Below, piece by piece: positions 1 through 6,398 of a stretch of 9,309 bases of DNA. Position numbers and translations under genes: made by a program. How positions within the stretch are numbered: position 1 is the first letter of the stretch; each line of letters starts with the position of its first letter. Origin of the DNA: Sulfurovum sp. (GTDB taxonomy: Bacteria > Campylobacterota > Campylobacteria > Campylobacterales > Sulfurovaceae); contig DQVY01000164.1 in NCBI GenBank assembly GCA_015661535.1, forward strand, positions 1 to 9,309, in the 5' to 3' direction. Below the pieces are notes generated by a model. The model had not been told where the DNA came from. It saw only the letters and a program-made list of their open reading frames with translations, and did no database searches.

Positions 1-7
1 GATTACC

Positions 8-1357
8 ATGTATATAAGAAAATACTTCATGTTACTTTTTTTAACGGTGCCACTGCTCTCCAGTGTATCTAATTTACGACTGAAAACTGCATTGGGTATG
101 TTAGAAAAGAATAATCTTGAATTAAAAATATCCAAATTTAATGAACAAATGAGAGCCTATGAAGCTGTATCTGCAGAAGGCCATCAGTATGGAAAATTAG
201 ATCTTTCTGTTTCAGGTATGCGTTCCAATGATGCGGGGAATGTGTTTGGCTTTAAATTACAAAGTAGGGAAGCTACCTTTGGTGACTTTGGGTTTTCAGA
301 TTTTAATCCGGCAAACCCCAATATACTTTCTGTGCAGCCTAACGATCTGAACTATCCGGAAACAAGAAATCATTTTCAGACAAAATTATCGTATATGCTG
401 CCTATTTATACGGGCGGTAAACTTACAGAGTATGCACGCATTACCAAAGCTATGCAGCGTATGAGTCAGTACGATACGCAAAAAATATTAAATGAAAAAG
501 TATTTCAAACAAAAAAAGCGTTTTATGATATATCACTGATCGAAAATTATATTCACAATCTTTCAAAGATCATGAAAAATATCAATCGCCTGGCCTCCGT
601 CGTCTCTTCTATGAAAAAAGAAGGCTATGCACAGGAGATTGACACACTTGAAGTCGAAGCACGTAAAGCAGAAACACAAAGTATGTACAACCAAGCCAAG
701 CTTAACAGAGATCTGGCCTACCAGTTCCTCTCTTTTCTATTGGATGAAGAGGTGAGATCTATACACAAAGTGAACGATATGGCACCCATGCCACATATCA
801 ATGGTCAACATATTGAAGAGAATAATCTTGATATACAAAAAGCTTTATTGGGCGTAGAGATTACTGAAATGTCCATGAAGGTAGCAGAAGCAAATTATTT
901 ACCTACAGTGGGTGCTTTTGGGGAGTATGGCAGTGCAGACAATACCTTGTGGAATGACTTTACAGGAAAAGATTCTTACACCATAGGTGTACAGTTAAAA
1001 TGGAATGTTTTTAATGGAGGGATAGATGCTGCTAATCTTGAAAAAGAGAAGGTAAACCATCTCAAAGTACAAAGTCAAGTGGCTTTGGCAAAGTCAGGTA
1101 TTGCACTTAAAGTTAAAAAACTTGAAACAGAAGTGTTAAGTAAAAACAATGATATCAAGAGTTATAAAAAACAGTTGCATTTTGCGCGTAAAGTGTATGA
1201 AAACTATCAAGCCAGATATAAAGAAGGTATTGTGTCTATTTCGGATGTGCTTATAAAACAATCGAAGGAGTTGGAAGTATTACTGAAACTCTTAACGGTG
1301 AAAAATGAACGCAATACTAAAATATTTGAAATAAACAGTATGATAAATGAAGGATAA
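8..1357 (+). CDS. TolC-family outer membrane efflux channel (OEP/OMF)
   Basis: This 449-residue protein is the outer membrane exit duct of a tripartite efflux pump. A basic N-terminus and a hydrophobic run (about residues 6-20) form a Sec signal peptide. The mature part starts with the usual OMF pattern (TALGMLEKNNLELKIS, about residues 27-42). Two OEP repeats follow. Each contains a strand with the family signature, LPIYTGGKL near residues 131-139 and WNVFNGGID near 332-340, and each is followed by long charged helices that would build the periplasmic alpha-barrel. The length is normal for the family. Only seven bases precede the ATG, so neither a ribosome binding site nor a promoter can be seen and the frame is open to the left edge; the signal peptide position supports this Met. 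The stop codon lies inside the adaptor's translation start region, so the two genes are probably co-translated. Assignment to the family is secure; the substrate is unknown. Confidence 0.93.
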   Translation: MYIRKYFMLLFLTVPLLSSVSNLRLKTALGMLEKNNLELKISKFNEQMRAYEAVSAEGHQYGKLDLSVSGMRSNDAGNVFGFKLQSREATFGDFGFSDFNPANPNILSVQPNDLNYPETRNHFQTKLSYMLPIYTGGKLTEYARITKAMQRMSQYDTQKILNEKVFQTKKAFYDISLIENYIHNLSKIMKNINRLASVVSSMKKEGYAQEIDTLEVEARKAETQSMYNQAKLNRDLAYQFLSFLLDEEVRSIHKVNDMAPMPHINGQHIEENNLDIQKALLGVEITEMSMKVAEANYLPTVGAFGEYGSADNTLWNDFTGKDSYTIGVQLKWNVFNGGIDAANLEKEKVNHLKVQSQVALAKSGIALKVKKLETEVLSKNNDIKSYKKQLHFARKVYENYQARYKEGIVSISDVLIKQSKELEVLLKLLTVKNERNTKIFEINSMINEG

Positions 1358-1364
1358 AATGATG
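1346..1364 (+). promoter_or_regulatory. Ribosome binding site and coupled start, tolC/adaptor junction
   Basis: AAGGA at 1350-1354 lies within the last codons of the tolC-like gene, whose TAA is at 1355-1357. Candidate ATGs follow at 1359 (4-nt spacer) and 1362 (7-nt spacer). An earlier in-frame ATG at 1347 overlaps the Shine-Dalgarno sequence itself and has none upstream, so it is an unlikely start. The near-identical junction between the two pump halves puts its ATG at the place equivalent to 1362, which supports that choice. Confidence 0.72.
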
Positions 1365-2210
1365 AATAAAGTATTAAGTGTAGTTATTCTGACCTTACTG
1401 ATAGTCTCTGCAGAAGCAGTAGATATGAGGGTAAGCGGTGCAGTGAAACCTGCTGTAAACACAAAAGAAAAAATATTATATTTGACGGGTTCGGTTATCT
1501 CTGATAATCAAAAAATGATCACAAGTCGTTATATGGGGTATGTGAAAAATATGGCCGTCTCTGACGGGGATATTGTTAAAAAGGGACAACTGCTGTATGA
1601 GATAGACTCTAAAGAGATCGAGTCTTCAGAGAGACAGGTTGATCTGGCGATATCACAGGCAAGACTGGCATTGCAGATGAATAAAAATCAGTACAATAAT
1701 GTACTTACCAATTTATCGAGACATGAAAGACTTTATAAGAAAAATATGGTTTCCAAGTATGAGTTTGAAATGTTACAACTTGCAGCAAAAAATCTGAAAG
1801 ATATGGTTGAAATATCTGAACAGCAGGTCAATCAGGCATTGGCAAAAAAAGATGAAGTCTTAAATCAGTATAATTATTTGAAAATACTTGCACCCAATGA
1901 CGGTGTGATCGTAGAGAAAAGACTGAATGAAGGTGAAATGGCTATGCCGGGGATGCCAGCTGTTATTTTAACCGATCTAAGTCGTTTGAAAATTGTTGCT
2001 GAAATATCAGAAACTCAACTCAAATATATTCACATGGGGAAAAAGGTCATGATCGAGATACCTTCTATTGGTTTTAAAACAAAAGGTGTAATTACATCAA
2101 TTATTCCAAGTTCTAATCCCATGACACATAAGTTTAAGATCAAAATTGCATTTGATCTTACTGTGCGTTCTGTATATCCAGGCATGTATGCAAAAATTCT
2201 TATTAAGTAG
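1362..2210 (+). CDS. Periplasmic adaptor (membrane fusion protein) of the RND pump
   Basis: This is the HlyD/AcrA-type adaptor that joins the inner membrane pump to the outer membrane channel. From Met 1362 it has 282 residues. It begins with a clean Sec signal peptide (MNKVLSVVILTLLIVSAEA, cleavage after AEA) with no lipobox cysteine, so it is probably not a lipoprotein. The order is: first lipoyl half (MGYVKNMAVSDGDIVKKGQ, about residues 58-76 from this start), a helical hairpin (about 85-170), second lipoyl half (LKILAPNDGVIVEKRLNEGE, about 173-192), then a beta-barrel running to the end (VYPGMYAKILIK). The membrane-proximal domain of longer adaptors such as AcrA is absent, which is common in short adaptors. 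A longer reading from 1347 adds five residues but lacks a ribosome binding site. It sits 6 nt ahead of the pump gene. Family assignment is strong. Confidence 0.9.
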   Translation: MNKVLSVVILTLLIVSAEAVDMRVSGAVKPAVNTKEKILYLTGSVISDNQKMITSRYMGYVKNMAVSDGDIVKKGQLLYEIDSKEIESSERQVDLAISQARLALQMNKNQYNNVLTNLSRHERLYKKNMVSKYEFEMLQLAAKNLKDMVEISEQQVNQALAKKDEVLNQYNYLKILAPNDGVIVEKRLNEGEMAMPGMPAVILTDLSRLKIVAEISETQLKYIHMGKKVMIEIPSIGFKTKGVITSIIPSSNPMTHKFKIKIAFDLTVRSVYPGMYAKILIK

Positions 2211-2216
2211 GTACGA

Positions 2217-3863
2217 ATGGAAAATAAAAAAGAATATCAAGTCATCAATGTAGCGGGGAAGCTTGCTAAAGGTTTTTTACGTAATCCGCTTACTCCTGTT
2301 TTAGGGGCTATTTTACTGCTTGTAGGATATATAGCACTCAATACCATGCCAAGAGAAGAAGATCCTCAGATCGCTATTTCCGGTGGGGCCATTATTGTGG
2401 CTTTACCGGGGGCCTCTCCCAAAGAGATAGAGAATGTCATTGTCAATCCGCTAGAGCGTAAACTACGTGAAGTACAGGGTATAGAACATATTTACGGTAT
2501 GGCGATGGACAATGTAGGTATTGTCAATGTGATGTATTATATTGGGGAGAACAGGGAAGATTCCAACCTCAAACTGTATGATAAAGTCATGCAGAATATG
2601 GATAGCCTCCCTAAAGGTACAATGCAGCCTATTGTCAAACCATTTGATATTGATATTGATATACCTATTGTCACGGTGGCCTTTTATCCCAAAGATCAAA
2701 AAACAGTCAATGATATTGCACTTTTTAATGTGGTAAGGGAAATCCAACAAAAACTTAATTCTGTTGAGTATGTGGCGAAAACGACACTCAAGGGAGCCAG
2801 AAAGGCACACTACAACATAGAAGTTGATATCGGGAAACTTTCTGCCTACCATCTCTCACTCGGTCAGATCATGCAAGCGGTGCAGTCGGTAGCTATAGAT
2901 GTACCAGATGTAAAAGGACGAACAGTCGATAACAAACTGGTGATCTTTGGTGTGAAGAATGCGATTGAAAGTGTGGACGATGTGGGTGATATTATTGTTG
3001 CACAGTATATGGGTTCACCTATTTACCTGAAAGATGTAGCGACTGTAGAAGAAGGTGTTGATATACAAAACTTCCGAACAGCAGAGATACTTTTTAAAGA
3101 CAAAGTGAATCATGGAGAAGGTGATGAAGGCCATGTATCAAAGTTCAGTGACCAAAGAACGCAAATCACATTAACTGTTTCCAAACTTGCCGGTACGAAT
3201 GCTGTTTTTGTTGCGGATGATGTGGTCAATGTTTTAAAATCACATGACAAAGAATTTGACAGGATCGGTATGGGGTATATTATCACGCGTAACTATGGTG
3301 AACGTGCCAATGAAGCGGTAAATGAGTTGATGCATCACTTGATCATTACGATTGTTATTATTGCATTAATGCTGGTTTTTGCTTTAGGATGGAGAGAGTC
3401 TATTATAGTGACGTTTACGGTACCTGCTATTTTGGCTGTGACACTTTTTACCGCATGGATGACAGGACAGACCATGAACAGGATCACACTTTTTGCACTC
3501 CTTCTTTCTTTAGGCTTATTGGTGGATGCTGCCATTATTGTGATCGAAAATATTCATAGACATCTGCACAGTCATGGTGTAGAAGACAAAGAGATGGGTG
3601 AACTTCTCATAGAAGCAACAGATGAGATAGGTGCCCCTACGAACATTGCAACATTGGCTATTATCTTGACAATGGTACCTATGGCTTTTGTCGGGGGTAT
3701 GATGGGATCATTTATGAAGCCTATTCCTTATAATGTACCTGTAGCATTGATTGCATCACTTTTTGTGGCATATATATTTACCCCGTATTTAAGTTTCAAA
3801 CTACTCAAGAAGCCAGAACATAAACATACGCATAAAAAAGACAATAATGAAGGATCAAAATAA
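2217..3863 (+). CDS. RND efflux pump, N-terminal half (TM1-TM6)
   Basis: This protein of 548 residues is the first half of an AcrB-superfamily inner membrane pump. TM1 lies at about residues 25-43 and is followed by a large periplasmic porter/docking region (about 45-372) with typical motifs (LPGASPKEIENVIVNPLE, 63-80). TM2-TM6 lie at about 373-390, 394-414, 422-443, 475-493 and 507-528. TM4 carries the proton-relay motif as LGLLVDAAI, with one aspartate (D437); AcrB has two adjacent aspartates here, while heavy-metal RND pumps have VDAA. The chain ends just after TM6, where a full-length pump (about 1,000-1,100 residues) would continue through a cytoplasmic linker to TM7. Histidines cluster in the cytoplasmic TM4-TM5 loop (447, 449, 451, 453) and in the C-terminal tail (535, 537, 539). 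The ribosome binding site is weak (AGTAGG before ATG 2217). The protein presumably works only together with the next gene product. The substrate is unknown. Confidence 0.92.
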   Translation: MENKKEYQVINVAGKLAKGFLRNPLTPVLGAILLLVGYIALNTMPREEDPQIAISGGAIIVALPGASPKEIENVIVNPLERKLREVQGIEHIYGMAMDNVGIVNVMYYIGENREDSNLKLYDKVMQNMDSLPKGTMQPIVKPFDIDIDIPIVTVAFYPKDQKTVNDIALFNVVREIQQKLNSVEYVAKTTLKGARKAHYNIEVDIGKLSAYHLSLGQIMQAVQSVAIDVPDVKGRTVDNKLVIFGVKNAIESVDDVGDIIVAQYMGSPIYLKDVATVEEGVDIQNFRTAEILFKDKVNHGEGDEGHVSKFSDQRTQITLTVSKLAGTNAVFVADDVVNVLKSHDKEFDRIGMGYIITRNYGERANEAVNELMHHLIITIVIIALMLVFALGWRESIIVTFTVPAILAVTLFTAWMTGQTMNRITLFALLLSLGLLVDAAIIVIENIHRHLHSHGVEDKEMGELLIEATDEIGAPTNIATLAIILTMVPMAFVGGMMGSFMKPIPYNVPVALIASLFVAYIFTPYLSFKLLKKPEHKHTHKKDNNEGSK

Positions 3864-3865
3864 TG
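3846..3865 (+). promoter_or_regulatory. Ribosome binding site and TAATG overlap between pump halves
   Basis: AAGGA (3850-3854) is followed after 8 nt by ATG 3863, which overlaps the TAA stop (3861-3863) of the first half by one base. The arrangement is typical of translational coupling and supports real initiation of the second half. The sequence nearly repeats the tolC/adaptor junction at 1346-1364. An AAAA run (3857-3860) just before the stop means that one extra A, or a -1 ribosomal slip, would fuse the two frames. Confidence 0.75.
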
Positions 3866-5587
3866 AAAAATCTAGAAAGTTTTATTTATAATATCCTTGA
3901 CAGCAAGTTTAAAAAAAGATTGGTCATCATCTTAACAGCAGCTGCATTTTTTCTTTCACTTTTGATGTTCCCTACCAAATTGGTATTGGCAAAGATGTTA
4001 CCGGGAAAAAGTGACAATACGTTTTCTATCTATATTGACACTCCTACAGGTTCATCTATAGAGCAGACCAAAGAGGTCAGTACCTGTGTGATCGACTTCT
4101 TGAAAAAAGAAGAAGAGGTGATGAACCTTGAGCTCTTTTTGGGACAGGGGATTCCTCTTGATTATGCGGGGCTAGTGAAAGGTTCAGGTATGAAACGTAC
4201 TGAAAATGTTGCAGAAATATCGGTGAACCTCACAGATAAACATCACCGTGCTGAACCTTCATTTCTTATGGTACAGCGTTTGAGACCTGTTATAAAAGAG
4301 GCCTGTCTCCCTTTAACAGAAGGCACCAATATTAAATTTGTTGAACAGCCATCAGGACCTCCTACTTTGGCTTCTATCGTGGTCGAAATACATGGTCAAA
4401 ACTTGGAAAAAATGAGAACCATCTCTACAAAAGTAGCGCAGATACTTTCTAAAACAGAAGGTTTGGTCGATGTAGATATTATGGCAGATGAGATCTATGA
4501 AAAATATGAACTTATACCGGATAAAGAGAAGATCGCCAGAAGTGGATTAAGTGTGGAACAGGTCAATAACATCTTGTATCTTGCTTTTGAAGGTATGGTC
4601 ATTGCACACAAGAATTCGATCAATTCACCCGATCAGATCCCAATGTTCTTGATCTTGGACAAAGAGAGCAAAAAATTGTCTGAATCAAACCTGGATACTC
4701 TGGAAAGTAAACTTTCCTCTTTGAATCTTATGAATATGAGAGGTATGATGGTACCTTTGAGTGAAGTGGTCAATATACGTAAGGTAAAGTCTAATCCTAT
4801 GATCATGCATAAAGATCTTCAGCGTATGGTAAATGTGATCGCCGAAACAGATATGGTATCGCAGGTATATCCTCTTTTGGAAGCACGTGATGTGATGCTG
4901 GAAACATTTGCAAAAGATTATATTATTGAGAAGGCTGGCTTATCAACCTATATGTTTGATTTTAGTGTGGAAGATAAAAATACAGGAGAAAGATTCCTTA
5001 TACGTTGGGATGGTGAGATGAAAGTTACACTGGATACTTTTAGAGACCTGGGTGCAGCTTTTATATCTGCATTGATACTCATATTTTTACTGTTGGTCAT
5101 ATACTATAAAAGTTTTGCTATTTCAGGGATCGTACTGCTAGGTTCATTCCTCTCACTCATTGGTGTGATCGTTGGACACTGGGTTGCAAATTTATTTACC
5201 TCTGAGACATTTTTCCTGACGGCAACCTCACTCATAGGATTTATTGCGCTTATTGGTATCTCTTCAAGAAACTCACTGTTACTCATAGATTTCGCACAGT
5301 CTCTTATGGAGTGTGAAGGTATGGAAAAGCGTAAAGCGATTGCTGTAGCAGCAGCGACAAGGGCCAAACCTATTGCCTTAACTGCGGTAGCCATTATCTT
5401 AGGGTCTGCATTGCTTGCAGGAGACCCTGTTTTTGGTGGATTAGGGGTTGCCCTGATCTCTGGTACGGTAGCAGCAGTATTTGTATCGTTGTTGTTTGTA
5501 CCTGTATTGATGGACAATGCAAAAGCGATGGACTTTGAAATGCCGGAGGAGTGCAGTAGAATAGATAACCTTTCTATTACGAAATAA
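3863..5587 (+). CDS. RND efflux pump, C-terminal half (TM7-TM12)
   Basis: This protein of 574 residues is the second half of the AcrB-type pump. It starts with a short cytoplasmic segment and TM7 (about residues 18-36), then the family's post-TM7 motif (KMLPGKSDNTFSIYIDTPTG, 44-63). A periplasmic region (about 45-394) follows, then TM8-TM12 at about 395-413, 417-437, 452-475, 503-519 and 527-549. TM10 has GISSRNSLLLIDF, which places R469 where AcrB has the proton-relay lysine (GLSAKNAILIVEF). TM11 begins with AKPIALT (501-507), close to the family's RPI..T. With the upstream half the total is 1,122 residues, the size of one complete pump, so no domain seems to be missing. The start is fixed by AAGGA 8 nt upstream and the TAATG overlap. 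The alternatives are a recent one-base frameshift or a sequencing error in a pump that was originally one chain. Confidence 0.91.
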   Translation: MKNLESFIYNILDSKFKKRLVIILTAAAFFLSLLMFPTKLVLAKMLPGKSDNTFSIYIDTPTGSSIEQTKEVSTCVIDFLKKEEEVMNLELFLGQGIPLDYAGLVKGSGMKRTENVAEISVNLTDKHHRAEPSFLMVQRLRPVIKEACLPLTEGTNIKFVEQPSGPPTLASIVVEIHGQNLEKMRTISTKVAQILSKTEGLVDVDIMADEIYEKYELIPDKEKIARSGLSVEQVNNILYLAFEGMVIAHKNSINSPDQIPMFLILDKESKKLSESNLDTLESKLSSLNLMNMRGMMVPLSEVVNIRKVKSNPMIMHKDLQRMVNVIAETDMVSQVYPLLEARDVMLETFAKDYIIEKAGLSTYMFDFSVEDKNTGERFLIRWDGEMKVTLDTFRDLGAAFISALILIFLLLVIYYKSFAISGIVLLGSFLSLIGVIVGHWVANLFTSETFFLTATSLIGFIALIGISSRNSLLLIDFAQSLMECEGMEKRKAIAVAAATRAKPIALTAVAIILGSALLAGDPVFGGLGVALISGTVAAVFVSLLFVPVLMDNAKAMDFEMPEECSRIDNLSITK

Positions 5588-5590
5588 TCT

Positions 5591-5598
5591 CCCCCCCC
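5591..5598. repeat. C8 homopolymer tract
   Basis: Eight consecutive C residues lie 4 nt after the pump stop codon, in the spacer before efp, in otherwise AT-rich DNA. Campylobacterota use G/C tracts as slippage-prone phase-variation switches, but this one is outside any reading frame and about 60 nt upstream of the efp -10 element, so an effect on expression is only a possibility. Confidence 0.5.
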
Positions 5599-5613
5599 TT
5601 CTGATCTCCTTTT

Positions 5614-5634
5614 GGGTACCCATGAAGGGTGCCC
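5614..5634 (+). terminator. Hairpin after the efflux operon, possible terminator
   Basis: GGGTACCC (5614-5621) pairs with GGGTGCCC (5627-5634) through eight pairs, including one G-U, around the loop ATGAA. It lies 26 nt after the pump stop codon and ahead of the efp promoter, the expected place for an operon terminator. No T-run follows it (the next bases are TGCAACTTCTT), so it is not a standard intrinsic terminator. It may instead stabilise the 3' end or act with Rho. Confidence 0.4.
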
Positions 5635-5655
5635 TGCAACTTCTTACCAATCATC

Positions 5656-5664
5656 TGCTATAAT
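5656..5664 (+). promoter_or_regulatory. Extended -10 promoter of efp
   Basis: TGCTATAAT is a perfect TGnTATAAT extended -10 element (hexamer at 5659-5664). No convincing -35 box is present, as is usual for housekeeping promoters in Campylobacterota. Transcription should start near 5671, which gives a leader of about 19 nt that contains AAGGAG (5679-5684) 5 nt before ATG 5690. Confidence 0.72.
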
Positions 5665-5689
5665 CACTCATAATTTTTAAGGAGCTACA

Positions 5690-6256
5690 ATGGCTACAAT
5701 CGGAATGGGTGACATCAAAAAAGGTGCACGACTTGAGATAACGGGAAACCCGTATAAGGTAATAGACTTTCAACATGTGAAACCAGGTAAGGGTGCGGCA
5801 TTTGTACGCATGAAGATCAAAAATCTTGCTACAGGAAAAACCATTGAGAAAACAGTACACGCAGGTGATAAATTTGATGTACCGGAGTTAGAACAAAAAA
5901 CAATGCAGTATCTTTATGATGATGGCGAAATGTTACAGTTTATGGACACCACTACTTTTGATCAAATAGGATTAACACATGAACAGGTAGGGAAAGATAC
6001 CTTTTCTTTTATGATAGATGGTATGGAAGCAGAGATCTTATTTCATGGCGGTAAAGCCATTTCTGTTGAAATTCCACAAACAGTAGTCCTTAAGATCGTG
6101 GAGACACCTCCAAACTTTAAAGGAGATTCTCAAGGGGGTAAAAAACCTGCAACACTTGAGAGTGGGGCAGTGGTTCAAGTACCATTCCATGTACTTGAAG
6201 GTGAGATGATTAAAGTAGATACGGTAGACCGTAAATATCTAGAAAAAGCAAAATAG
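5690..6256 (+). CDS. efp: Translation elongation factor P
   Basis: EF-P binds ribosomes stalled on consecutive prolines, between the P and E sites, and promotes peptide bond formation. The protein has 188 residues, the same length as E. coli EF-P. The N-terminal KOW-like domain carries the loop KPGKG (residues 31-35), with K34 at the position that receives the beta-lysyl or related modification in other bacteria. The middle OB domain follows (about 66-125, MQYLYDDGEMLQFMD) and then the C-terminal OB domain (about 130-188), which includes the family-typical ETPPNFKGDSQGGKKPATLE stretch. The start is set by AAGGAG 5 nt upstream. Its own extended -10 promoter makes it separate from the efflux operon. 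No modification enzyme gene (EpmA, EpmB, EarP or YmfI type) is present in the window, so the modification state cannot be inferred. The stop codon is the first part of the inverted repeat that follows. Identification is secure. Confidence 0.98.
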   Translation: MATIGMGDIKKGARLEITGNPYKVIDFQHVKPGKGAAFVRMKIKNLATGKTIEKTVHAGDKFDVPELEQKTMQYLYDDGEMLQFMDTTTFDQIGLTHEQVGKDTFSFMIDGMEAEILFHGGKAISVEIPQTVVLKIVETPPNFKGDSQGGKKPATLESGAVVQVPFHVLEGEMIKVDTVDRKYLEKAK

Positions 6257-6378
6257 TCTTTTTATTTTTCTGCATCTTTCATCGAACGGCTTCGTTCCGT
6301 TCGGTCATGTACTCTATGCACACTCTCTTACTTCACTCACACCGTTCGACAAAATCTACAGCAAACTAAAAAAGACTA
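6254..6378. repeat. Nested inverted-repeat region downstream of efp
   Basis: A perfect 10-bp inverted repeat, TAGTCTTTTT (6254-6263) and AAAAAGACTA (6369-6378), encloses a second one, TCGAACGG (6282-6289) and CCGTTCGA (6342-6349). The left outer arm includes the efp stop codon TAG. The terminal TA dinucleotides on both sides would suit the TA target duplication of IS630/mariner-type miniature elements. A bidirectional terminator between convergent genes is an equally plausible reading. No reading frame of note lies inside. Confidence 0.5.
6283..6303. terminator. GC-rich hairpin between efp and the convergent gene
   Basis: CGAACGG (6283-6289) pairs perfectly with CCGTTCG (6297-6303) around a 7-nt loop. 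Its left arm can pair instead with CCGTTCGA at 6342-6349, so two folds compete. A T-rich stretch precedes the hairpin (6259-6269) and none follows on the plus strand; read from the minus strand, the same stretch lies 13 nt beyond the hairpin as AAAAATAAAAA. It is therefore not a canonical U-tract terminator in either direction, though its place between convergent genes fits transcript-end formation. Confidence 0.35.
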
Positions 6379-6398
6379 TACTTGTTTATCAATTTTTA

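Noticed and set aside
1347..1361. Adaptor start at ATG 1347, giving five extra residues
   Set aside because: This ATG overlaps the AAGGA Shine-Dalgarno sequence and has none of its own; ATG 1362 gives proper spacing and a cleaner signal peptide.
2463..2852. 129-residue minus-strand reading frame opposite the first pump half
   Set aside because: It is a shadow of well-supported periplasmic-domain coding sequence, with no start signal.
5104..5517. 137-residue minus-strand reading frame opposite the second pump half
   Set aside because: It lies fully opposite TM8-TM12 coding sequence, and its Ala/Thr/Pro-rich translation is what antisense membrane-protein codons give.
2217..5587. Naming the pump acrB, mexB, cmeB or cusA
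   Set aside because: Family membership is clear but the relay residues and the split differ from each of these, and nothing in the window shows the substrate.
5441..5860. Two short minus-strand frames covering the efp promoter region
   Set aside because: They overlap the pump 3' end, the efp promoter and the efp 5' end, have no recognisable motifs, and are short enough to arise by chance.
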